NCBI GenBank assembly: GCA_021647505.1
Contig: JAKIUN010000017.1
Coordinates: 1-59,673, forward strand
Reading direction: 5' to 3'
DNA from: Gammaproteobacteria bacterium
Lineage (GTDB): Bacteria > Pseudomonadota > Gammaproteobacteria > SZUA-152
Length of the DNA: 59,673 bases
Below the pieces are notes generated by a model. The model saw nothing but the letters and a program-made list of their open reading frames with translations. It had not been told where the DNA came from and did not search any database. This document shows positions 38,204 through 46,581 of the stretch, piece by piece. How positions within the stretch are numbered: the stretch's first letter is position 1; every line of letters starts with the position of its first letter. The position numbers were made by a program, and so were the translations under genes.

Positions 38204-38875
38204 TCAGCGTATCTTTTTCCATGTCACCGTGTCGCGCAGATACACCGGCAGGGCCTGTTCGGCGCCGACTGCTTCGCCGGCAACAAGGGCGGCTACGGCC
38301 AGCCGCGACACCGCCGCTGCACGCGGCAGGGCATCGCTCACCACCCCACTCACCTGCCCGGCATGGCGCGCACGCAGGCTGTCGCCGTACACGCCCCAAC
38401 CGCTACCGGCCCCCAGCCAATCCTCACCACTCACCATGGGTGTCGCATCAGGGGCAGCCACACATTCTTCACCCTGTAAACACATCAGGCCGCTTTTATC
38501 ACGCCGGTACGAGCCCCAATAGACCTCATCCATACGCGCGTCGATGGCTGCCAGCACTTGCACGGCATCGGTGGCCTGCGCCAGCGCTGCCAAGGTCGAG
38601 ATGGCTAACACCGGCAAATCCGCGCCAAAGGCCACACCCTGCGCCACACCCACGCCGATACGGACGCCGGTGAAGGCCCCGGGGCCACGGCCAAAGGCCA
38701 GTGCATCCACCTGTTGCAGAGAGATATCGGCCTCTGTCAGCAAAGACTCCAGCATGGGCAAGATCAATTCCGAATGGCCGCGCGGGGCGATCTCGAAACG
38801 CTCACGGATGTCGCCGTCGATGTTCAACGCCGCAGAACAGGCCTCGGTGGCGGTTTCCAGTGCGAGTATTTTCAT
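38204..38875 (-). CDS. tsaB: tRNA t6A biosynthesis protein TsaB
   Basis: 223 residues from MKILALETATEACSAAL (38875), with GGGTG upstream. FGRGPGAFTGVRIGVGVAQGVAFG is the conserved ASKHA-fold motif of TsaB, the partner that activates TsaD for threonylcarbamoyl-adenosine synthesis in tRNA. The C-terminus is a normal length. A CCACAGAG repeat fills the gap to yoaA upstream. Confidence 0.95.
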   Translation of the reverse strand: MKILALETATEACSAALNIDGDIRERFEIAPRGHSELILPMLESLLTEADISLQQVDALAFGRGPGAFTGVRIGVGVAQGVAFGADLPVLAISTLAALAQATDAVQVLAAIDARMDEVYWGSYRRDKSGLMCLQGEECVAAPDATPMVSGEDWLGAGSGWGVYGDSLRARHAGQVSGVVSDALPRAAAVSRLAVAALVAGEAVGAEQALPVYLRDTVTWKKIR

Positions 38876-38897
38876 TTGTTCACCCTTGAAAAGACGT

Positions 38898-39000
38898 TTT
38901 CGCCACAGAAGCGCGGAGCACACAGAGCATACTCAGCTAAAAATATGGGAGCGGTGTTACACGTTAGTCTTGTTAAAAAACTCTGTGTCTCCGTGGCAAC
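38898..39000. repeat. CCACAGAG hairpin repeat, copy C
   Basis: TTTTCGCCACAGAAGCGCGG to CTCTGTGTCTCCGTGGC, an imperfect palindrome about 100 bp long between yoaA and tsaB, both on the minus strand. Confidence 0.7.
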
Positions 39001-39006
39001 CCAAAA

Positions 39007-40944
39007 TCAGTCCGCAAAAAATACCTGCACATCCGCCACATCACGCGTCACCGGCATCGGCGGCAGACTGGCACGGAATACACGGCCATAGGGCTTGGTT
39101 TGCAGGCGCGGATCACAAATCATCAGCACACCGCGATCACTGACGTCGCGGATCAGCCGTCCCACGCCCTGCTTGAGGGTTATGACCGCCTGCGGCAGCT
39201 GGTGTTGCATGAACGGGTTCATGCCCTGCTCGCGCATGGCCGCGAGACGTGCCTGCAGCACCGGGTCATCCGGGGCGGCAAAGGGCAGTTTGTCGATGAT
39301 CACACAAGACAGTGCCTCGCCGCGCACATCCACACCCTCCCAGAAACTGCTGGTACCCACCAATACCGCGTTACCCGCCGCGCGGAAACGATCCAGCAAT
39401 TCACCGCGCGGTGCATCGCCCTGCACCAACAAGGGGTAGGCAATATAGTCACGTAGTAGCTCAGCCGCCGCTTTCAGCGCGCGATGGCTGGTCATCAGGA
39501 AAAAGGCCCGCCCACGACTGGCGGCCAGCACCGGCAACGCCGCCTGCACCACCGCCTCGGTATGTTTGGGGCTGTTGGGTTCGGGCATCTGTGGTGGCAG
39601 GTACATGAGGGTCTGCTGGGGATAGTCGAAGGGGCTGTCCCACTGCCGGCCACAGTTTTCGTCGAGACCGAGGCCGTGGGCGAAGTGGGCGAAGCTGCTG
39701 CCGACCGCCAGGGTCGCGGAGGTAAAGATCCACGCGCTCTTCTGTCGGTCGACATAACTGCGAAAAGTATCACCAATATCCAGTGGTGTCTCGTGCAGCA
39801 TGAAACCACGTGGGGTGGTCTCAAACCACAGGATGGCTGACTTCTGTGCGGCCTCTGTATCCGCTATTTCTACGTCAGGTGCAGCGGCGGCGGACTCGAT
39901 GCTGTCGACGAAACGCAGCAACCGACCCTGCAATTCCTGACTGCGCCGCCAGCATCGCTCCAACCCCTTGCCACACTCGGCCACGGACTCCAGATAGGCC
40001 TCAAGCTCCCCCAGTGCCTGACGCAAAATGTCCATGGCTGAGCCACCGCCCTGCCAGGGTGCACGACGGGCAAAACGCCCCAGTGACAGACGAAAATCAC
40101 GCACGGCCTTTTCCAGCGTCGCCGCGATGTCCTTGGCCTCGCGCGGATCCGGGGCTTCAGCGTGGATCTCCAGCAGGGCGTCACGGCTCAAATCCAGCAA
40201 TTGGCGACTGCCGAGATTGACGCCAAAAAAATTGCTCGCCACGTCTGGCAGCTGGTGCGCCTCATCGAAGATAAAGGCGTTGACGCCGGGCAGTACCTCG
40301 CCAAAACCCTCGTCGCGCAGGGCCATATCGGCGAAGAACAGATGATGATTGACCACCAGTATTTCGGCCGCCTGCGCCGCCTTGCGCGCCTTGACCACGA
40401 AGCAGTCGGCGAAGGCCGGACATTCGCCGCCCAGGCAATTATCGGTGGTGGAAGTCACCCGTGGCCAGATGGGCGCGTCCTCGGGAATGCCGTCCAACTC
40501 GGCGATATCGCCGCTTTCGGTGCGTCCGGCCCAACTGCGCACGCGCGCCAGTTGATCCTGCTGCGCAGGTGGCAGGCGTCCACCCGCCTCGGTCACCTGC
40601 AAACGGTGCGGGCAAAGGTAATTGGCTCGCCCCTTGAGCAAGGCGATGGAGGTGGCAACGCCCAACGCCTTGCGTACCGTGGGCAGGTCGCGGTGGAAGA
40701 GTTGATCCTGCAGATTCTTGGTACCGGTGGAGATGAGCACCTTCTGACCGCACAGCAGTGCCGGCACCAGATAGGCGAAGGTCTTGCCGGTGCCGGTACC
40801 GGCCTCGGCGATGAGCAGACTGTTATTGTCCAGCGCCGCAGCCACCGCCTCGGCCATTTCCTGCTGCTGGCAGCGCGGGGCGAAACCGGGGATGTGCCGG
40901 GCAAGGGGGCCATCGGTATCGAGCAATTCGGAAATACTAAACAT
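39007..40944 (-). CDS. yoaA: ATP-dependent DNA helicase YoaA (DinG/XPD family)
   Basis: 645 residues. Walker A AEAGTGTGKTFAYLVP, DEAH box FDEAHQLPDVA, and the C-terminal motif VGRLIRDVSDRGVLMICDPR are intact. The Fe-S domain has Cys residues at YLCPHRL, then CLGGECPAFADC. Length and architecture fit YoaA rather than the longer DinG. It unwinds 5'-to-3' and takes part in replication repair. As an Fe-S helicase it is an Isc client. Followed by tsaB, preceded by a nuclease-like protein. Confidence 0.92.
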   Translation of the reverse strand: MFSISELLDTDGPLARHIPGFAPRCQQQEMAEAVAAALDNNSLLIAEAGTGTGKTFAYLVPALLCGQKVLISTGTKNLQDQLFHRDLPTVRKALGVATSIALLKGRANYLCPHRLQVTEAGGRLPPAQQDQLARVRSWAGRTESGDIAELDGIPEDAPIWPRVTSTTDNCLGGECPAFADCFVVKARKAAQAAEILVVNHHLFFADMALRDEGFGEVLPGVNAFIFDEAHQLPDVASNFFGVNLGSRQLLDLSRDALLEIHAEAPDPREAKDIAATLEKAVRDFRLSLGRFARRAPWQGGGSAMDILRQALGELEAYLESVAECGKGLERCWRRSQELQGRLLRFVDSIESAAAAPDVEIADTEAAQKSAILWFETTPRGFMLHETPLDIGDTFRSYVDRQKSAWIFTSATLAVGSSFAHFAHGLGLDENCGRQWDSPFDYPQQTLMYLPPQMPEPNSPKHTEAVVQAALPVLAASRGRAFFLMTSHRALKAAAELLRDYIAYPLLVQGDAPRGELLDRFRAAGNAVLVGTSSFWEGVDVRGEALSCVIIDKLPFAAPDDPVLQARLAAMREQGMNPFMQHQLPQAVITLKQGVGRLIRDVSDRGVLMICDPRLQTKPYGRVFRASLPPMPVTRDVADVQVFFAD

Positions 40945-40965
40945 GGGAAACGCGCCGGGCGGCGC

Positions 40966-41499
40966 TCAAGCCGCCGTTTCGTCTTCGATCAGGCCGCGTT
41001 CCTGTGACCACACCAGGCGGCCAATAGCGCGGAAACGCGCCACGGACATGGCGCCACGTTTGGCACGGCTGGCAGAGGTATCGGCCATGGCCTCGGTAAC
41101 AGCCTCGCGGGCGGCCTCGATGACCTGCTGCGGCTCATAGTTCTCGTCCATGATGATCAGCATCACGCTGTCCCAGTCCTGCTCCACCTTAATCTGACCA
41201 ATGCGCTGACCGCCCTTCTTATCGCTGAAAATGGTGCGGCCCTTGATCTGGATACGGCGGCCTTCACGCACTCCGGTGCCGATGGCATCGTAGCCACCAG
41301 CGCCCGGCTCGGCGGGAATCAGCTTCAGCAGACGAATCACGTCATGCACCGCGATTTCGGTACTGATACCCAGCGCCTTGCCGGTGGCTCGTCGGTAATC
41401 CGCCGCCAGCTTGCGTGCTTCCATCATCAGTTTGTCTACGTCGTATACCGCCATGAGTGTGGTGATCTGCCTGTCTTCATCTAATGAAACATTTTCCAT
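40966..41499 (-). CDS. Unrecognised protein, possible PD-(D/E)XK nuclease fold
   Basis: 177 residues. A start at the internal MAVYDVDKL (41454) is also plausible. Residues 48-90 read E48, then AGGYDAIGTG (Asp71), then RRIQIKGRTI (Gln84 and Lys86), a spacing like the E...D...Q/ExK core of restriction-endonuclease-type enzymes. The C-terminal part is basic (SASRAKRGAMSVARFRAIGRL). I know similar conserved proteins in gammaproteobacteria but no characterised one. It lies 22 bp upstream of yoaA, so it may act with that helicase. Function is an inference. Confidence 0.6.
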   Translation of the reverse strand: MENVSLDEDRQITTLMAVYDVDKLMMEARKLAADYRRATGKALGISTEIAVHDVIRLLKLIPAEPGAGGYDAIGTGVREGRRIQIKGRTIFSDKKGGQRIGQIKVEQDWDSVMLIIMDENYEPQQVIEAAREAVTEAMADTSASRAKRGAMSVARFRAIGRLVWSQERGLIEDETAA

Positions 41500-41542
41500 T
41501 ATGACGGTAAGTTATTGAAAAATCACTGGCGCGTTCCCGCCG

Positions 41543-41935
41543 TCAACCCCGCTCAGCGGCCTGGCGAGCCTCCTCGATGAGCCGGTGGTTCTTTTCCTGC
41601 AAGGCCGTGTTCCCCGGTGCCAGGCTGCTGGACTTGTTAGCCAGACTCACCGCCTGCGCGTAACGCCCCTGGCGGAAACGCACCGTGGCCAAATGGTGCC
41701 ATAGCCAGGCATTGCGTGGTTCAATGCGCAATGCACGCTCCAGCAGCGCTGCGGCCTGCTCCCATTGTCCAGCCTGGACGTGAGTATCGGCCCGAGCCAG
41801 CAACGAAGTCGCCGCCCGCCCGACCTCCGCCGGCACACTTTCCTCACCCGTCTGTGGCCCAGCGCAGGCGTTGATAAAGAGGACGAACAAAACAGGAAAA
41901 ATGCGTCGCAAAGAAAAGAAAAAATGTCTTGGCAT
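41543..41935 (-). CDS. TPR lipoprotein
   Basis: 130 residues. Signal peptide with lipobox FINAC. About two TPR motifs follow: HVQAGQWEQAAALLERALRIEP and HHLATVRFRQGRYAQAVSLANKS. TPR lipoproteins of this size are often cell-envelope assembly adaptors. Function unknown. Confidence 0.8.
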   Translation of the reverse strand: MPRHFFFSLRRIFPVLFVLFINACAGPQTGEESVPAEVGRAATSLLARADTHVQAGQWEQAAALLERALRIEPRNAWLWHHLATVRFRQGRYAQAVSLANKSSSLAPGNTALQEKNHRLIEEARQAAERG

Positions 41936-41995
41936 ATGTTAATTTATCCATACATTCAGGAAGCAGAAGAGATATTAACCCGGATAAACTCCCCC

Positions 41996-42145
41996 ATGAA
42001 CCACAAGTTCCTCCAACGCGTGAAAACAGTTTCACTGGAAGATGTAGACATACGCGTATTATCCTCTAAAGTACGCCCTCTCATTGGACGAAGTTCTCCC
42101 CTGTCGGCCACCGGCACCCTTTGCCTGACCTGCCACAGCAAATAA
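41996..42145 (+). CDS. Small ORF ending in a haem-type CxxCH motif
   Basis: 49 residues ending GTLCLTCHSK. The open frame continues upstream, so the true start is unclear. No signal peptide is seen. The motif is like a c-type haem site and the next gene encodes a haem c protein, but a single short match can be chance. May be the tail of a decayed gene. Confidence 0.25.
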   Translation: MNHKFLQRVKTVSLEDVDIRVLSSKVRPLIGRSSPLSATGTLCLTCHSK

Positions 42146-42267
42146 TATCGGGAATCAAAACCGTAACATCAACCATAGAAACAACCGGGTGTGACAAAGT
42201 TACAGTCAGCACGCTGTTGCCTCGCTAATGTCACCCCCATCAATAGTCATCCATCAAGGAAACCACC

Positions 42268-42840
42268 ATGAAAACGCTGCTTGGCGCCGCACTGATCTGC
42301 ACTCTTCCCTTTTCCGCCACCCTGTCCGCCGACGACCATTTTGCGCAGCGGCTCCAGGACAGTCGTGAGTCGGTACAGTCATTCGCCCGCGCCCTGAAGG
42401 GGAATCTGCAGAGTGCCCTACAGGAAAAGGGGCCGGCAGGGGCGGTGGAGGCTTGCAGCACCATCGCACCACTCATCGCCATGACCAAATCCAAGTCCTA
42501 CAGCTGGAAGATCAGTCGCACCAGCCTCAAGCTGCGCGATCCCGATAACGCTCCCGACACCTGGGAACGCGCCGTGATGGAACAGTTCGAGGCGCGCAAG
42601 ACCAAGGGCGAAGACGTGAGCAAGCTGGAATACTACGAAGTGGTGGAGATGGACGGCAACAGAATGTTTCGCTACATGAAGGCCATTCCCACGCTGGAGA
42701 AACCCTGCCTGATCTGCCACGGCAGTAACCTGCGTCCGGACGTCGCTGCGGCTATCGATAAGCATTTTCCCGATGACAAGGCGCGGGGCTACAAGGCCGG
42801 TGATATCCGCGGCGCCTTTACCATTATTCAGCCACTGTAG
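42268..42840 (+). CDS. DUF3365 exported haem protein
   Basis: 190 residues. Signal peptide (about 1-21, ATLSADD). A haem c motif CLICH at 147-151. The surrounding YYEVVEMDGNRMFRYMKAI and DIRGAFTIIQPL are typical of DUF3365 domains, which resemble extracellular sensor or electron-transfer haem domains. The ribosome-binding site AAGGAAACCACC precedes the ATG. Exact electron partner unknown. Confidence 0.85.
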   Translation: MKTLLGAALICTLPFSATLSADDHFAQRLQDSRESVQSFARALKGNLQSALQEKGPAGAVEACSTIAPLIAMTKSKSYSWKISRTSLKLRDPDNAPDTWERAVMEQFEARKTKGEDVSKLEYYEVVEMDGNRMFRYMKAIPTLEKPCLICHGSNLRPDVAAAIDKHFPDDKARGYKAGDIRGAFTIIQPL

Positions 42841-43107
42841 GCCTGCGAAAGGTCATTCACCCTGGTGATAGTTGAGAGTTTTTCATCATGCCCAGTGAAG
42901 GGCGCAGGCCGACAGGCGCCGGCAACCACGAGATAGGGCACCTCTAATGGTGCCCAGCGCCCCCTATCTTCGTTCTCTCGTATGCCATATTCTGAGTACA
43001 TACAACTTGACTTCCACTAACGAGGCAGCGGAAGCGGCGTGTCGGTATCAAGGCTTTCTGCCCATGCCTGGACGGGCGAAACCCGGACTGCTTGCTGAAA
43101 AACTCCG

Positions 43108-44136
43108 CTACAGCCAGTCGGTCAGAGCAATGCCGACGCCCAGGCGATTCACCCGGGCGTCGTAATCAATCAGACTTTCACCGTAGCCATTGAAATACTG
43201 CACATAGCCCTTCAGGCGCTCGCCCATGGGAAAGGACCAACCCAGCTCGACGGCGCCCCGGTTCGTACGGCGAAGGTTGTTGCGCAGCATCAGGCTGTAG
43301 GTATTCCTGCCGTGCTTGTAGATGGCACGCAGCTCACCGTGCCCCATATAGTCGAGGATATCAGGGTTGTCGTCACCACTCGGATCCGTCGCACTGCTCT
43401 TTGACTCTTCCGGAATCCGGTACCAGGGACGGAGACTGAGCACCATGTTGCGCCGCTCGAAGACAAAATTGGCATAGAGGCGATTCCAGCTGCGCGACTG
43501 GCTGCCCGGCTGGCCGTTGGACTGATGATTCAGGCCGAGGACGATGACACGGTTGCGCAGGCCGAACAGACTCCACTGCTGCGGCAACAGCAAGAACACC
43601 TCCGGCTCATGGTTGGTCTCACGGAAGGGGCTGGAAAATTCACTGTTGTAAGCCTGCCAGTAGGACTGGTTGGTATAGGCGAAGAACAGCAGGCTATTGC
43701 GGCCCAGCACACCGCTGGCCACCTGAAACTTGAGGCTCAGCTGGAATTTTACTTCCAGATTCTGCAGCCGCCCTTCCATATCTGCATAGGGGGTCTCATT
43801 GGGGCGGGAGTTATAGGTAACCGGCAGCACATAGTTGGGTTTGTGGGCGGTGATAACAAAAGGATTGTTTTCGATCAGGCGCTCATCGGACAGGCGCGCA
43901 CTCACCACCGAGGCCTCCTCCTCCTCCGCCACCACCTGCCTGCAATATTCCCGTAGTTCGCTCACAGAGGTGTCCACCGCCGCCTGTTTGAGACGCTCCA
44001 GCAGGCAGCGCTCCAGTACGGAACCATCCGCCACCGCAGCATTCTTGCCCATCACGACGTCATCGGCCGCCACCGCTGTCGCGCACAACAACACCATGCC
44101 CGCTAACATATAGCTGTAATACTGCTTAGCCCCCAT
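43108..44136 (-). CDS. pldA: Outer-membrane phospholipase A
   Basis: 342 residues from the ATG at 44136, near AGAGAGG. Signal peptide MGAKQYYSYMLAGM...AVAA. The catalytic His204, Ser206 and Asn218 lie in GLNHQSNGQPG and SRSWNRLY, as in OMPLA. The C-terminal beta strands end in ...GIALTDWL with a terminal aromatic-containing strand. The enzyme hydrolyses phospholipids in the outer membrane after damage. The long upstream open frame overlaps the end of mrcB out of frame and is not the gene start. Confidence 0.9.
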   Translation of the reverse strand: MGAKQYYSYMLAGMVLLCATAVAADDVVMGKNAAVADGSVLERCLLERLKQAAVDTSVSELREYCRQVVAEEEEASVVSARLSDERLIENNPFVITAHKPNYVLPVTYNSRPNETPYADMEGRLQNLEVKFQLSLKFQVASGVLGRNSLLFFAYTNQSYWQAYNSEFSSPFRETNHEPEVFLLLPQQWSLFGLRNRVIVLGLNHQSNGQPGSQSRSWNRLYANFVFERRNMVLSLRPWYRIPEESKSSATDPSGDDNPDILDYMGHGELRAIYKHGRNTYSLMLRNNLRRTNRGAVELGWSFPMGERLKGYVQYFNGYGESLIDYDARVNRLGVGIALTDWL

Positions 44137-44185
44137 CACCTCTCTCCCTCTACGTCGTACAATCCGTGCCGCGAAACGAAAGCAA

Positions 44186-46459
44186 TCAATCCGCACAGCG
44201 CACCCTCTCACGCGGCGCGGTGCCCTTTGCGAAGGGCAGGCGCACGGCGCTGCTGCAATCCTCTGCGATACGCAGGCCGGTATGCGCATCCACCCACACC
44301 CACTCGATACCCAGCGGCGCCGGCGGCTCAAAGGACTGGACATCGAGCCGCCGCAGGGTATCGGCCCACACGCGCAGGGCACCACGGGCACCCGTGAGGC
44401 CGGCGGGCCGGTTGTCATCACGCCCCAGCCACACCACCGCCAGGCGGTCGCCGCTGAAGCCGGCGAACCAACTGTCGCGAAGGTCATTGGTGGTACCGGT
44501 CTTGCCGGCCACAATGAGCGACTCGGGCAGGCTGCGATAGGCGGCCTCGCCGGTGCCATGGCGTACCGCATTGACCAGCGCGGCATCGAGCAAGAACACG
44601 GGCAGCGCCGGCGCCGCCTGCACCACTTCCAGTGGATAGCGTTGCAGCGGCTCACCCTGTGGCGTAAGCACGGCGCGAATGGCACGCAGCGGGGTACGGA
44701 AGCCACCAGCGGCGAGGGTGTGATACATCTGCGCCACCTCCAGTGGCGACAGGCTGGCGATGCCCAGCAGTTGCGCGGGCCAGGCGGGCAGCTCTCGCTC
44801 GATACCCAGCGCCTGCAGGGTATCGAGTACCGCCGGTACACCCAGCGCTAGGCCGAGGCGCGCCGTGGCTTGGTTGTAGGATTGCCCAAGGGCCTGAAAC
44901 AGCGGCACCTGGCCATGACTCAGGTGATCGAAATTGCGTGGTTGCCAAGTCTCACCAGCGCCCAGATCGAGGCTCAGCGGACCATCGTCGAGTAGCGTGG
45001 CGAGGGTGTAATCGCCGCGCGCCAGGGCCGTCAGGTAAATGGCCGGCTTAACCAGTGAGCCGATGGGCCGCTGTGCGTCCAAAGCGCGGTTAAAGCCGGC
45101 AAAACGTGGATCACGCCCGCCGACCACCGCCAGCACCTCACCCGAATTGACGTCCACAGTCACCAAACCACCCTGCAAATCCTCGCCCGGCAGGCGCGCG
45201 AGCTGCCCACTCAGCGCCAACTCGGCAGCCTGCTGCACTTCGGGGTCAAGACTAGTGAAGATACGCAGCCCCTCGGAGCGCAGATCCTCATCGCTATAGT
45301 CACGTCGCAGCTGCCGGCGCACCAAGTCCATAAAAGCCGGCAGCCGGGTAACACCGCTGGCGGCACGCGGCGTTACCCCCGGCTTATGCCCACGGGCATC
45401 CTCGGCGTACGCGGAATCGAGCATTCCTTGCTCCGTCATCAAGCGCAGTACCAGATCACGACGCTCGCTCGCTCGCGCCGGAAAACGCCGTGGATCGTAA
45501 TAGGACGGCCCCTTCACCAAGGCCACCAACAAAGTGATCTGCTCGATCTTCAGTTGCCTCAGCGGGCGTTCGAAGTAGAACTGGCTGGCAAGGCCAAAAC
45601 CGTGGATGGCGCGGCGTCCATCCTGGCCCAGGTAGATCTCGTTGAGGTAGGCCTCGAGGATTTCATCCTTGTCGTAGCGCCACTCCAGCAGCAAGGCCAT
45701 GATGGCCTCGTTGAGCTTACGCGTGAGGGTACGTTCGTTGCTGAGAAAAAAATTTTTCACCAGCTGCTGGGTCAGGGTGCTGCCGCCCTGTACCGTATGC
45801 CCGGCACGCAGATTGGCCCACAGGGCACGGCCAATGGCGCGCGGTGAGACGCCATGGTGCTGATAGAAATCGCGGTCTTCCACCGTCAGCAAGGCATCGA
45901 TGAGCAGTGGCGGCACCTCATCAAGACGTACCAACACACGGTCTTCCTTGTGGGCGGGATAGATGCGGCCAATCAGCGACGGATCCAGCCGAACCAAGTC
46001 GACCACATCACCGTTGTCGGCACGCCGGATATCACTCAGGTTCCGGCGGGAGAATTCCACCCGTAGGGTGCGCGAGGGCTCACGGCCATCCCAGAAATCA
46101 AAGCTGCGGGTGGTGATAACCAGACTACGGCCGAGCCAGGCATAGGTGCCAGGCTGATGCGGGCGATTGTGCTCACGGTAACCAAGACGCTGCAACTCAG
46201 CTTGTAGCTGCTCCACCGTCAATGCCTGACCGGGATACAACTCCAGCGGCCGCGCATAGACCTGTGCCGGCAACGCCCAGCGCTTACCCTCGAACTGCTG
46301 GCGTACCTGGTTATCGAGCCAGGCGACATAAACCAGCAGCGCTACAAAGCCGATAAGCATGACGGTAAACAGCGCGCGCAGCACAGGGCGCCTTTTCTGT
46401 GGGCGCCGACGGCGGCTGGCGGACTTGCGCCGGGGCTTGGAAGATTTGCGACGGGCCAT
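44186..46459 (-). CDS. mrcB: Penicillin-binding protein 1B
   Basis: 757 residues from the ATG at 46459 after GGAGCAC. Basic cytoplasmic N-terminus, one membrane helix (LFTVMLIGFVALLVYVAWL), UB2H-like region, glycosyltransferase domain (LTVEDRDFYQHHGVSPRAIGRA, QGGSTLTQQLVKN) and transpeptidase domain with SLVKP-type (GSLVKPAIYLTA), SYN (QSYNQA) and KTGT (AGKTGTTND). Bifunctional peptidoglycan synthase at the inner membrane. A C-terminal Cys pair closes the tail. It is divergent from the APH-kinase gene. Confidence 0.95.
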   Translation of the reverse strand: MARRKSSKPRRKSASRRRRPQKRRPVLRALFTVMLIGFVALLVYVAWLDNQVRQQFEGKRWALPAQVYARPLELYPGQALTVEQLQAELQRLGYREHNRPHQPGTYAWLGRSLVITTRSFDFWDGREPSRTLRVEFSRRNLSDIRRADNGDVVDLVRLDPSLIGRIYPAHKEDRVLVRLDEVPPLLIDALLTVEDRDFYQHHGVSPRAIGRALWANLRAGHTVQGGSTLTQQLVKNFFLSNERTLTRKLNEAIMALLLEWRYDKDEILEAYLNEIYLGQDGRRAIHGFGLASQFYFERPLRQLKIEQITLLVALVKGPSYYDPRRFPARASERRDLVLRLMTEQGMLDSAYAEDARGHKPGVTPRAASGVTRLPAFMDLVRRQLRRDYSDEDLRSEGLRIFTSLDPEVQQAAELALSGQLARLPGEDLQGGLVTVDVNSGEVLAVVGGRDPRFAGFNRALDAQRPIGSLVKPAIYLTALARGDYTLATLLDDGPLSLDLGAGETWQPRNFDHLSHGQVPLFQALGQSYNQATARLGLALGVPAVLDTLQALGIERELPAWPAQLLGIASLSPLEVAQMYHTLAAGGFRTPLRAIRAVLTPQGEPLQRYPLEVVQAAPALPVFLLDAALVNAVRHGTGEAAYRSLPESLIVAGKTGTTNDLRDSWFAGFSGDRLAVVWLGRDDNRPAGLTGARGALRVWADTLRRLDVQSFEPPAPLGIEWVWVDAHTGLRIAEDCSSAVRLPFAKGTAPRERVRCAD

Positions 46460-46581
46460 AGTGCTCCGTGAGAGTGCTCCGGGAGGAAAAAACCGCATTG
46501 TAACGCAATTCTGGTGGCTGATTTTTTGCCCCGCCAAGCCCATACTGAGGGCTGCGGGCAGACAAGAGGAAAAAACCGGAC

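Noticed and set aside
43108-44841. A 577-residue frame covering pldA and part of mrcB
   Set aside because: Residues before 44136 are an out-of-frame reading of mrcB; the signal peptide of OMPLA starts at 44136.
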